Below, piece by piece: positions 1-10,326 of a stretch of DNA of 27,617 bases; the stretch's first letter is position 1, and each line of letters begins with the position of its first letter. Source of the stretch: Mytilinidion resinicola. Lineage: Eukaryota > Ascomycota > Dothideomycetes > Mytilinidiales > Mytilinidiaceae. The DNA lies in the NCBI RefSeq assembly GCF_010093595.1, contig NW_022985441.1:196120-223736 (forward strand). Direction: 5' to 3'. Position numbers and translations under genes: made by a program. The notes beneath the pieces were generated by a model, which saw nothing but the letters and a program-made list of their open reading frames with translations, was not told the origin of the DNA and made no database searches.

Positions 1-95
1 GGTTACCCCGCCCGTTATCTATATAGCTTTAATGGCAAGCTTATTAATGCAGTTCTTGCCTCAGGCCTCTACGGCTGATGCCTTGGTCTGCGACA
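1..95 (-). repeat. Partial 3' LTR of the left copia element
   Basis: Bases 1-95 are identical to 5309-5403. The identity stops exactly at TGTCGCA on the minus strand, the inner edge of the 3' LTR, where the polypurine tract begins. The remaining part of the 194 bp LTR lies outside the window. Confidence 0.93.
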
Positions 96-109
96 CACCC
101 CCCCAGATT
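96..109 (-). promoter_or_regulatory. Polypurine tract of the left copia element
   Basis: On the minus strand a G-run (seven Gs, opposite 98-104) lies directly before the 3' LTR start and just after the pol stop codon at 110-112. This is the expected position of the plus-strand primer of an LTR retrotransposon. Confidence 0.75.
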
Positions 110-3100
110 TCACTCTGTTTCAGATGAGGTCTGACCGTCTTGTGGACTATCCTCTTCTGATGCGCATCCTGGATCAATCCGCGATGAGATATCAACCAGG
201 CCTAGTTGGCGTACAAAGTGTGCGTGTTTCTCTGTTGAGAGGGGTTTTGTGAAGCCATCCGAAGGCATGCCCGTGGTCGGAACCCACTGGACTGCAACTT
301 TGCCTCTTTGATAGATCTGCCTCAGCCATAAGCTATGGATATCGACGTGTTTGAGTTTTGAGGTTAACTGTGGTCTCTCTTTCTGGACCAGGCCTACTGT
401 CTGCTGATTATCACAGAGAATGCGAGGTTGTTGTTCTGGATCGAACTGTACCTGTGCGAACAGCCTGTATAGACTTATAGTCTCCCTCGCTGTGTGTGAC
501 AACGATAAGAGCTCCGCTTCAGTTGTAGATGTAGTTACAGTCTTCTGTTTAGAGGACTGCCACATAATCGGTCCATTGAACAGCTTCATGAGGTAACCTT
601 GCGTGGACTTTCGAGTCTCTGGATCATCCGCGAACGATGCGTCGCTTGACAGCTGTAGCACTTCATCATCGCCTGTCTCTACTGCTGTGGAATTCACAGA
701 GCCCGAGAACTCGATGGCATAGTACTTTGTGGTCTGGAGATATGAGAGAACTCGATTTGCACATCGCAGGTGCTCTGGTGAAGGGTTCGTTGCGAACTGA
801 CTCAACTGGCTGGCTGCAAAGGAGATATCTGGTCTTGATACTACTGCTGCGTACAATATCGAACCTACCTTTTCCTGCATCTCTGTGATCTGCTGCATAG
901 TAGCCTGTCCTTCGAAAGGTTGGGGACGATATGACGAAGCAAGAGGTGTATGAACCATTCTTTGTGACTTCTCTATCCCGTATTTGGTACAGATTTTGTC
1001 GATATATCCATCTTGGCAGATCCAAAGCTTCTTGTTGATAGATTCTCGCAGGATCCTGATGTTGAGGAAGGAGATTGCTTCGCTCAAATCCTTAATCCCG
1101 TACTTGTTGTGTACTGCTGACTTGAATTGCTTGATGTGGTGGACGCTTTCTTGTTGTGCAATGCAATAACAAGGAGATCGTCTACGTAGAGAAACAGGAT
1201 GAGGCCTGTCTCGTTGTTGATGAGGATGCATGGTTCATCTGGGCAATGATTGAATCCCAGACCATTGAGGAATGACACGAGTTCATCGAACCATAGCTTT
1301 GGTGACTTTCGCAGGCCGTAGAGCGCTTTGAGCAGTTTCCAAACCTTTCCTGGTGTTCCATACCCTGGTGGACAGGCAGTATAGATCTCGTCGTCCATAT
1401 CTGCGTTGATGAAGGCGTTCTTGAAGTCAATTTGATGACATAGAAGCCCAAACGCACAAACGAGTGCCATAAGGATACGGAAGCTCCGATACGCTCCAGT
1501 GGCTGCATAGATGTCGTCAGAGACATTATGTTGAAGATCGCCTCTTACGCATATTCGAGCTTTGTGACGAATAAGGTAGCCGGCGGCATCGAACTTGTAT
1601 GTGAAAACCCATTTTAATGGCAGCACCTGTTTATGCTCTGGGTAATCAACGAGTTCGAAGGTTTTCTTGTCTTTGAGTGACTTAACCTCGGCTTCTGTAG
1701 CTTGCTTAAAGCTGTCCCTTTCTGGATGACGCTTTAGCTGGTGCCAGAATTCCGGTGGTGGCATCAAGTCCTTTCGATGAGTTCTTAGAGTCCGCGCCGA
1801 TGCAAATACATGGGCCAGTTGTTGACCTAGTTTTGCACGTTCTAGTTGCAAGGCATGTGCCTGTCTCCGTGCCTTCTTCTGCACTTGGCGTGCAGTAAGC
1901 AGCTGCGTCGAGTTTGCTGTAGCACTTGAAGGATCTTGCGGTATTGTGCTTGGTCTTCTTGATCCAAGTGATGTTGGCGTAGGATATGGCTGTGCATTTG
2001 GCCTATCCATTTGACTCTGTGTCTCTGCTGCTGTTTGTGCAAGCAGAGGTTGTGGAAGAGGCAGGAACGTTGACGGAACCTCGTATTGAACTAAGTCAGG
2101 ATTGATGACGGTGGTGTCTTCCAATGGGTGAAGTTCCGTGTCTGTGTCATCTAGATCGACTTCATTGATGCTTATAGCAAGTGCTTGTCCGGTCTCGGGA
2201 ATGCTTATAGAGAGCTGTGGATCATACATGACCTTCTCGTCTATCCGTACATCCCGAGATATGACAACACGATCTAGATGCGGGATCCAAACTTTGTAGA
2301 TGTTGGTTGCGTTTAGTCCAACAAGCCATCCCTTAATTGCCTTGTCCTGCAGCTTTGCCCTTGCAGGACGGTCTCTTCTGTGCTTGATCAAGACGTAGGC
2401 AAGGGATCCAATGATTTTGATGTACGAGAGATTTGGCTTGCGGCCATGTACCATCTCAAAAGGTGTCTGCCATTGCTTTCGTTGTACAGGGGTGCGATTG
2501 AGAAGACGAGTGGCGTGAGCTACTATGTATGGCCAGAGCTTATGGGGTAGTCTGCTTTGTATACGGAGCTTGCGTGCCACGGCCATGATCACCCCCCCAG
2601 AACGCTCTGCGAGGCCATTTTGATCTGGAGTGTCAGGTGGAGATGGATTGAAGGTAATTCCTCTTGCAATCACGAGATCCTTCCACCGCTGGCTTAGCCC
2701 CTTCTCGCCATCCGACTGGATGTATCGTGTGGTGAAGCCCCAGTTGTTATTGGTGATGGCAAGGAATTCTTGCGTCACTGCAACTAGTTCTTCTTGCGTT
2801 TTGTATGGGAGATTGAAGGAGACATGGTATGCTGAATAGTCGCAGTAGAAATGTACGACCCACGCATTGAGATTGAATGCCTCTTCTATGTGAATAAGAT
2901 CCAGGTGGACCTTTTCAAATGGATAGGTTCCTCTCCACGTTGGAACGCGTGAAATTTGTTGGTGTGCTTGCGCAAGCTGACATTCGGGACAGAGCTCTGA
3001 GGTCCGTTGGAAATCGCGAGTGCCAAGTGCTACTCCTTCAACTGCGTGTGGTACTTGCTCAAGAGCTTCTTTCCTAATGTGCCCTAATCTGGCATGCCAA

Positions 3101-4926
3101 ATATCCATTGATGCTGTGGCAATCTGGGGCGTCCTTGACTTCCTTGCCATGGCAAAGGCTTGCGCAGCTTTGGTGTGTGATTCGGCTTTGAAAACGGAAT
3201 CCTGAATGTGTGGTTCAACGACCCGGAATGCGCCGTGTTTGGTTGCCCTGAATGCGTTTGATCCATCTGAATACTCCATCCAGCATGTCCTCGTGTTGAA
3301 GAAGAGTCCTTGCCCTTCGAGAGAGTCCATGTTGATGAGATTCCAGTGGAAACCTGGCACGTATGCAACGTTATCGAGCTTGATGAGACCAGGACCTGAC
3401 GGAGTGTCTACATGGACCATAACGTCTCCTGTCCCCTCGATGTGCGCATCTGTGTCGCCAAATCGTATGATTTCGTCCTGCATCGACTTGTACCTAGCGA
3501 ATCTGGATAGGTCGTTGCAGACATGCGTATCTGCACAATTGTCGAGCCGGAAGTAGTTGTCGTACTTGTCGTTTGCTGACGTGCTGAATGCAAACTTTGA
3601 CGTAGCAAAGGATGCCCTTGTCCTAGCAGGGGTCGATGACGAAGTAGCATTGTTGGTTGCTTTTTCAGGTTGGGTATTCGAAGTGTCAGTAGGCCAAAAC
3701 TTTGGTAGCGTTATGCTGTTTCTAAGGAAGTTCTTCTCGATCTTTGATCGGAGCCGTTTGCTTCCCTTGATTGCTGTAATGACCTTTGACTGAACTTGAA
3801 CTATTGGCGTCCAATCTGATGGTGCGCATGCTGGGTTGAGATATCGGCAGTCTGCGTACTTGTGTGCCAGTCCGCACACGCAGTCTCGAAGGCATGTTGG
3901 AGAATTGGTTATTGTTGGAGTTGAATCGGCCCTCTGTCTCGTCCGTTTTGGCTGATGATTATCGTCATCCGATGAATCCGAATTATGACCGTGCTTTCTG
4001 CCTTGAAGGGTGGCGTGTGCAGCGCGCCCTCTTGCAGTCTTTTCGCTTGGCGGTGCCATGGTCCTAAACTGCTTGATGCAGAAGCCTATCGTAATTCTCT
4101 TATCGGAGAGAACTGGATTCAGCCGGCGGAAGGACCTGAGGTTCCTGTTGATGGTATTCTGCGCCTTCTGCACGATCGTAGTGTCGACACCGTCCTCTGT
4201 CTCGTCGGAGTCAGAGTCATTATTAAGTGTCATTGAACCGGTGCTTGCATGCTGTGGATTGATCTCGTTGAGCGCAGTAAGAAGTGCGTTAGAGATGTTC
4301 TCCATTGTCATTGCGGTTTGTCTGATGAGGGTTGTTTCTCCCTCGACATGAGCCTCTTTTGACTTCATGTAATTGTAAAACGGAGGATTAAGGTCCCGAG
4401 AAGCTTCGATGAAGGCATCGCATATCTGCGACTCGCTCAGGTTTTCGATCTTATACCGCTTCGCATTGTTAACGAGAGTAGGCCATCGACTGAGCCATTT
4501 GTCGAGACCAGTGCTGCTATGCCCCTTCTTGAGCTTCTCAAACTCTTCCCTAACGTTCTGTTTCTGGTCTTTTGCGGTCGGCTGGATGCTCTCAGCTAGC
4601 GCAATAAGCTTGCCTCGGACCGTATGAATTCCGAGGTAGTGTTGCTTAAACTCCTGGCAGACGGTGATGTCAATGCGTTCGGAGACTTTATCGTACTTCT
4701 TCTTTTCGCTATCGTAGATAGCTTGAAGGCTGTGGAATTTCTGGATCGTGTCCTTGCTTGCCGAGTCTGGTGGTTTGGTGACAGTGAAGACCAAGTTTTC
4801 AATGCCTTCGGGGTCACAGTAGTTCCACACATCGTTCCGTATAGCAAGGTCCTCGATGGCGTTCATCCAGTCGGTCCAGTTGTTACGCGCGTTAAGCATC
4901 GGAAGGTTGTGATCCTTGATCGACAT
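110..4926 (-). pseudogene. Copia gag-pol polyprotein, broken by one frameshift
   Basis: The first frame runs from ATG 4926 to a stop at 1084, and the second from about 1160 to the stop at 110. The frame also runs back to a TTG at 5004, but 4926 is the first ATG. Visible in order: UBN2-type gag; a CxC-x3-H-x4-C knuckle near residue 350; a protease site D462-N-C-A in place of the usual D-S/T-G; the HHCC integrase finger (WHARLGH and CPEC, about 605-645); the integrase triad D676, D739, E774; reverse transcriptase with YVDD at 1247-1250; then, in the other frame, RNase H with the SSDASFADD and TEAELLSLS motifs. The frames switch at about 1150-1165 by a one-base indel. Function: reverse transcription and integration of the element. 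With this break, pol would lack RNase H unless frameshifting or an assembly error explains it. Confidence 0.93.
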
Positions 4927-5198
4927 CGTTGCCGTAATTCCGCAGATGGTAACGGATTGTTGCAAAATCAAGATGATCCGTCGTATCCGATCTTGATTGT
5001 TCAAAGGCCATAACTCAGTCGATTTCTGAGTCCTTATCTTTGAATGTTGAGGTTGTGATGTTGCTTTTTCTGCAACCCCGCTTCTCGTGGAATCGGCGGA
5101 GGATTGTCGCCGCTTCGTAAGAACAACTGCTCCATTGAGAGGAGAATTGCCTGATTTATTTGTCGCTCGTGATGCTGTGTAGCAGGAGAAGAGCTACC

Positions 5199-5209
5199 GG
5201 GCTCATAAC
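5199..5209 (-). promoter_or_regulatory. Primer-binding site, half tRNA-iMet type
   Basis: Minus strand GTTATGAGCCC begins at the base next to the 5' LTR end. It is complementary to the anticodon stem-loop (GGGCTCATAAC) of fungal initiator tRNA-Met. This is the half-tRNA priming known for copia and Ty5, in which the cleaved tRNA primes rather than its 3' end. Confidence 0.8.
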
Positions 5210-5403
5210 TGTCGCACTTTGGTGTGCATGGGGCGAAGCAGGGTTGGAAGATGATTTCAAGCAGCAGAGTATGATTCATGTGTGTGACTTGTGTGTGTGT
5301 GTCGGTCGGGTTACCCCGCCCGTTATCTATATAGCTTTAATGGCAAGCTTATTAATGCAGTTCTTGCCTCAGGCCTCTACGGCTGATGCCTTGGTCTGCG
5401 ACA
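5210..5403 (-). repeat. 5' LTR of the left copia element (194 bp)
   Basis: It begins TGTCGCA and ends TGCGACA, a perfect 7 bp terminal inverted repeat with TG...CA ends. The inner end abuts the primer-binding site. A TATA-like CTATATAGATA (minus strand, about 5324-5333) is the likely promoter. The outer 95 bases match the 3' LTR at 1-95 exactly. Confidence 0.92.
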
Positions 5404-5905
5404 GCTTATTATCTAGCGTATTGTTATGTAAGCGCGCTAACTCCTCATGCCAAGACATCCTTAAGGCTATCTTGCACGGATAAATTCGGAGCGCATGTTC
5501 CTAATGGCTAAGCTTCTTTATATTGTAGAAGTATCTTCTCTTGTGATAGAAATATCATTTACGTACTCCGAAATTTGAAAAGGTGTTAATAGCTGTCGTG
5601 TAGCAGGGGTGCAAACCTAAAATCGATCTAGACGTCGTGAACGGAACGATCAACAGCATGACCAAAACCATCGTATTTTTCGTACTGTAGACTGGTTCCT
5701 AGAAGGAAAGTATCCCAAGAAAAATAATACACTGACTATGGCTTGATAGAGTCGCGAGGAAAGGAGTTAAGATGCTTGAACAATAGGTTTATCTCGGCGC
5801 AGGGTGTTTCTCGACCCGCAGTGAGGGACGTTACCAAGCACGAGGATTCAGTTCGCAAGCTCCACCGGCGTGGTCAATCATTCGTTCAACACCCAATCTT
5901 TTTTC
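5404..5905. other. Intergenic stretch, no gene seen
   Basis: AT-rich sequence between the copia element and the LOR gene. I see no open frame with protein-like composition, no RNA gene and no notable repeat. It holds the 3' flank of the LOR gene. Confidence 0.6.
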
Positions 5906-6623
5906 CTACTTCTCATTAAACTCATCTACTAATATTAGTGCCCATTCGCTAATATGTTCAAGGTAACATACCCATGCATATACACATTGCCACCATAAGT
6001 GCTTGATCAACATTTGGCTCAACTATGAGTCTGTATCCTTGCTTGTTAAAAAGCAAGTCGCGAGGCTCTAGTAGCTTGCGTTTGATAGAGGCAAGTTCTG
6101 TTTGAGTTCGTTCGAGAGTGATCTTAGCCCCGAGATGCAACAAACTCTCTTCCCTATATACAATTAGTTTTCACTCGACTTTATTTGAGATTGTATCTAC
6201 ATTTTGAATTCCTCTACTATTCTAGAAGGTGAAGTAAAGGTTGCTATAGCTTTTAAGCCTATAACTATACAACTATAAGTATATGCAATGTCCTGTAAAA
6301 TCACCGCTACACTTACGCTTAAAGCGTCTCTCCACATTTAAAAACTTCACACCTTGCGAGTCGGTACAGTAATAGGTTCGACGGAATGTGAGAAACTTCT
6401 TCCGGATGTCGAATAGTTTAATGCCTTGAGAGTCTGTCACTCTCTTGCGACCCGAAAGCGAGAAGGTATGCCCCTTAACTTGAAAGCGATGTTGACCATT
6501 AGAGGTCCTAATGTCGAAAGAATCACCAGAAAGCGAGGCGATCTTTTCTTTAAGTAGTAGGGTCTCCTCTTCAGAGAAGATGAAATTTTGGAAGTGGCCA
6601 ATTGGTTGCGAAATAGAATCCAT
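5906..6623 (-). CDS. LURP-one-related (LOR / tubby-like C2) family protein, three exons
   Basis: Model: exons 6623-6317, 6148-5972 and 5925-5906, giving 167 residues with all phases consistent. Intron 1 (168 bp) is GTAAGT...ACTAAT...AAG. Intron 2 (46 bp) is GTATGT...CACTAAT...TAG. The last exon adds only D-E-F-N-E-K. The start is the first ATG; the frame extends upstream only to a TTG. The central part (SLSGRKRVTDSQG, then FLTFRRTYYC) and the C-terminal QGYRLIVEPNVDQALMVAM fit the beta-barrel LOR family (PF04525) in sequence and length. LOR proteins are small soluble tubby-like folds. Plant members act in defence, but the fungal role is not established. No signal peptide or membrane segment. 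The least certain junction is the acceptor of intron 1. Probably cargo of the surrounding transposon. Confidence 0.82.
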
Positions 6624-7019
6624 GTTGTTAGGTATAGGCAAGCTTTTTTGTTCTGATTCACTTCTGTGGTAAGTACTTGTATAATCTAGGAATACTATAA
6701 ATAAACGAGTCTTTAAATAGTTAGCTGTTAAACAGGTATTCCTATTTATAAATAGATGCCCATTTATAGGATTAACGTAGACGCACTATCACCTTGCCGA
6801 CTGCCATCGACGGGCTCTTCGACAATCAAGAGTACGATGCTATTCATAGCTTTATCATCATGTCGGCCAACGGGAAAAGTAGAGCGGGGCAGGAGGAGTC
6901 GAGGTGGCAGAGCTCAGTGGTCTGGTGGTAGTAGCACTCGATTCTTCACACATGACCAGACATCTAGGTGCCGGATATTAACCAATTACGAAAAGTAGAA
7001 TTTATAGAGCCTTAAATAG
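6624..7019. other. Intergenic stretch between the LOR and patatin genes
   Basis: Contains the LOR promoter side (AT-rich, 6660-6760) and the patatin 3' flank. A short plus-strand frame at 6756-6998 has low-complexity Arg/Ser/Gly composition and no recognisable family, so I do not call it a gene. Confidence 0.55.
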
Positions 7020-10000
7020 TCACGATATGCGAAGACGTTTACATACTAACTGCGATGACTTTGAAACATAATTTCGCTTCATTGGCAGCTCCCATGCCCT
7101 ACACCGCTCACAGTCGCCGACATTTGAGCTTCTATGATCTGGAAGCCCAAATACAGAATCAAGGTACTGCTGTTGAACTAACCATTGCATGCTGTGAGGA
7201 AAACCGCCGATTGCGTAACGATGGTCGTGCCCAACGCGTACGTATATGGTGACGATCTCAGTCGGGTGCCTCACGTGGAAAATGACTCTCTTCCTGAATC
7301 TTGAACATTGGGTACATATATCAGCTGGTCCTTCGAGGTCCCCAAGACCAGTAGAGTCGATGATAAAATCCAAACCTCTTGGCGAAAGCTTAGCAAGCAG
7401 TTCAAGGACCTTGGGGCTGTCGTTCCTGCATCGGATTGATCCTTCGCAGCGATAGAAGCCATTGTCAAACTGTGGAACACAATCAAGCTCGAAGAAGAAG
7501 GAAGCTATCAAGAGAGAAAAGACAAACTCCTGAATGTCGCGGGATATGTGAGGCTGAGTATTCACCGCCTCACGCAGTTTCGGCATCATGGACGTATCAT
7601 CGATGGCGGCTGGTTCATTAAGGTGGACGTTGAAACGGAAGTATCTCTTTCGCGTTTCAGGGTCCAAGCGGCTGATAACAGCGTTCCAAGTGACCTCTCC
7701 ATCCATTGAAGAGGGAATATAACGGCCGATTCGAGGAATGAAGCCGTCTTTTAAGATATGCCTGAAGTGGGGCGCATGTGGAGACTGATCTTGCTCAGTG
7801 CCGGTTCCGAGAGACAGAACGATGTCTTCTTTACAATCACCAGGCCAGATGAGCTGACTTTCGCAGAGTCCTAATATGATAGGGTTGTTGTTTTTCATGG
7901 CCCCGTCTTGGTATGTTCCAAACAAGTCTAAATGTGCAACTTGGAAGAGACTAAAGGCTACATTAGCAAGATCTAATAGGTAGTGATTCGTGTACTAACA
8001 TTGGAGCGGCAGAGGTAGCTCTAGCACTTATGTTCTAATTAGTCAAGTACATAAGATTGTTCTAGACCTTTACTTACGCTTCCCATACAAATGGGCTTTC
8101 ATCGATACTGGTATCAATTGGCTTCACGTGTGTGTAACCTTTATCAGTCTTAGTAAAGCATCAGTGTACCAATTGAATAGCCATACCTTCACACTTCTTC
8201 ATGCTGTTATAGTTCGAGAACAAGAACGCTGAGCAGTCTGTTATATTTGTAGCAGTTACGGCAACTTTCGCACCTGCGTAGGCGGAGGTTGCTGGATCTC
8301 TTAGACGCCTGGTAGCTCCAAATGTGCGCTGAAACTGCGTTTCTAGATTAGCTGTGTTGTACTGCCCGTCCGTAATCCAGGTTCGCAGATGGTTACGCCA
8401 CCTGCGTATCAAAGAACCCGATGTATCCTGTGTTTTCCGAAAGAATTGCTCAAAAACACCGTTGAAGGTTTGATCGCATTGATGCACGCTCCAATTGTAG
8501 AGAGATAGCGTTAAAGCAATCAACCCTCCTACATATAATTAGCTGTGTCATAAATATAGAAGATTAGGAAGGCAATGTACCAGAACTTGTTCCTATAGAA
8601 ATGTCAAAAAAGTCTTGTAGACGACAGGTCCCCAAGGCCTTCTGTATCAACAAAAGACACTCCAATGGAACAACACCTCTAATTCCTCCACCATCAATGC
8701 TTAGTACCCTTGTGCCAGCTGTTGGAGGCTTGATCCTAACTTTCAGAGCGCCTGGCTTAGGTGTCGTGCCGCAGAGGATACATGCCGCGATGGTATAGTT
8801 ATACTCTTTTCCTTGATCTAAATCTCCAAAGATACGTACGCATGTATCGCATATGGCGTGTCCGCAACTAAGCATATGCTGCGGTACTCTTAAACAGCAA
8901 AAGAGGCAGGACTTTGTTGTTTTAATGTCTTTCCAATAATTCCCTATACTTGCAGTACGACTGCTACTCGCTGGGACGGTTTTTAATGACTTAAAAAGTG
9001 CACAAAAGTGCTTCTCCACTCGGCGACTTTGATACTCCCCCATGCTTTCATTAAATGCTTCAGACGATGCCTTAATGAATGAAGGGCGATACAATAATCG
9101 ATATAAGTGTCGTGGTGCGAAGCCTGATACTTCTGTTAGATCTTCTTTTAAATAAGAGCAGATATTTTTCCTTACTGTGTCCGCCTGCGGGATATGCGTC
9201 CATAAAGAAGCTGGAAGCGAGGAATCTAATAATATCCTCATACATTATCATTCCCTCTCTTCCTGCTTTAATGATAGTACTAATGTGATCTTGACTACCA
9301 TTGAGGGAGTGATTTACTCGCGTGGCTTGAACTATGTAAAATGGGTCCTGTAGAGACACTGTGCTATGCGCGAGCGCTGCTTTGATAAGGGCATTAAGGT
9401 GCCGAGCGCTGAATAACCAGCAATGCTGACGAAGCTCATTTTTGACTTGATCAGTTTGCCGTAAAATTTCTTCTTTCAAAGGGCGGTGTCTAGCTAGCTG
9501 AGAAAGACGTTCATCAATAATGAAGGTGGTAATTTGAGAGAAGAGCTTGGTGTTGTTGAGAAGTCCAGCGCAAATTTTTCGAAGACCCGTTTGATCTTTT
9601 TGAGAGGATACGACGATGAGACGAGCGCGGATCCTTTTAGGAAAAGTCGAACTTAAGATATCCCACTGTGTCAAAAAAGTGCGGATGTCTTCTAACGCGT
9701 CGCAATCGTCGACAAAAATCGTTAAAACACTAACGAACGGCAGCACTACACGGGACAGCAAAGCGTCCATTATGGTCTGGTGTTCGGTGCATGGCCAGTT
9801 TACAACATGCGCAGTAGACTTATGGCAAGATGCGGGTTTCTGCTGTGCTAATATATGCTCAGTGAAATAACCGTCGGCAAAAATGATGGGGCTTTGGCAT
9901 GTCCTTGACGTCGTTTCGACCCTAATCCCAAGAAAGCTGTCTGACTGAGGTTTCCGGAAATTATTATGGGGGAACAGGTGACGTAATGCGACATTCTTGT

Positions 10001-10166
10001 GCCCTTTTCCCAAGAAGAGTAGAAGACTTGGAGTCTGCGTTGCACTATCGGGAAGAGTGTTGATAATATGCTCTAGCTGGGAGGTATCGTTTACTGTTAT
10101 TAAAGGCTTGGAAGCTGAGGAGCTTGTTGCTAGCTGCAACCACGCAGTGTGATTCTTACAGGACAT
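7020..10166 (-). CDS. Patatin-like phospholipase with N-terminal NTPase-like region and RING finger, six exons
   Basis: Model: exons 10166-9176, 9123-8581, 8528-8187, 8138-8078, 8026-8000 and 7950-7020, giving 964 residues. All five introns are 48-52 bp with consistent phases and visible branch sites. Residues 1-330 resemble the NTPase-like N-terminus of fungal patatin proteins, but the P-loop is degenerate (GKGHKNV at 53-59). A C3HC4 RING-type finger lies at 403-448 (C403, C406, C417, H419, C422, C425, C445, C448). The patatin domain starts at about 469, with oxyanion loop DGGGIRG (474-480), nucleophile in GTSSG (Ser510), the WEAARATSAAP block and catalytic Asp670 in DGA. The Ser-Asp dyad is intact, so lipid acyl hydrolase activity is expected. 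The start is the first ATG of the frame. It is divergent from the DUF3723 gene across 160 bp. Patatin-like genes are recurrent Starship auxiliary genes. Cytosolic; no signal peptide. Confidence 0.92.
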
Positions 10167-10326
10167 CTTTGTTCTGAGAAAGAATTCGGGGGAGGGCCAT
10201 AGGCTATTATAGTCGCGCTTGCTAATGATAAATATAGAATTGTGTTGGTGTTTCGTTGTAGTTTCATCACATACTGGCTGCACCTTCCAATATAAAAAGG
10301 CGAGCGACCGTTTAAAAAATTTAAAA
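10167..10326. promoter_or_regulatory. Shared divergent promoter of the patatin and DUF3723 genes
   Basis: Only 160 bp separate the two start codons. A TATAAAAAG box at 10291-10299 faces the DUF3723 start at 10327, unusually close to it. On the minus strand, TATATTTATC (about 10228-10237) lies 62-71 bp upstream of the patatin start. The arrangement suggests co-regulation, which is inferred from spacing only. Confidence 0.55.

Larger units (their letters stand above)
1..5403 (-). mobile_element. Ty1/copia LTR retrotransposon, almost full length
   Basis: The element is read right to left. It has a 5' LTR at 5210-5403, a half-tRNA-iMet primer-binding site at 5199-5209, gag-pol from 4926 to 110, a polypurine tract at 96-109 and the start of the 3' LTR at 95-1. 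The domain order is gag, protease, integrase, reverse transcriptase, RNase H, which is the copia order. All 95 visible bases of the 3' LTR are identical to the 5' LTR, so the insertion looks young. A single frameshift after the reverse transcriptase active site separates the RNase H part. About 99 bp of the 3' LTR lies left of the window. The right flank is gctta (5404-5408), a candidate 5 bp target duplication that cannot be tested here. Confidence 0.95.

Noticed and set aside
5034..5279. Minus-strand ORF in the copia leader
   Set aside because: It spans the LTR end, the primer site and the leader, so it is not a separate gene.
5045..5403. A longer LTR starting at TGTTGAGG (5045)
   Set aside because: The primer-binding site at 5199-5209 lies inside that span, and TGTCGCA at 5210 gives a perfect inverted terminus, so the LTR is 5210-5403.
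9169..9241. An earlier intron (9240-9312) joining the two patatin frames
   Set aside because: It would delete the FLASSFFMDAYPAGGH block typical of these proteins. The 52 bp intron at 9124-9175 has a better donor and branch site and keeps that block.
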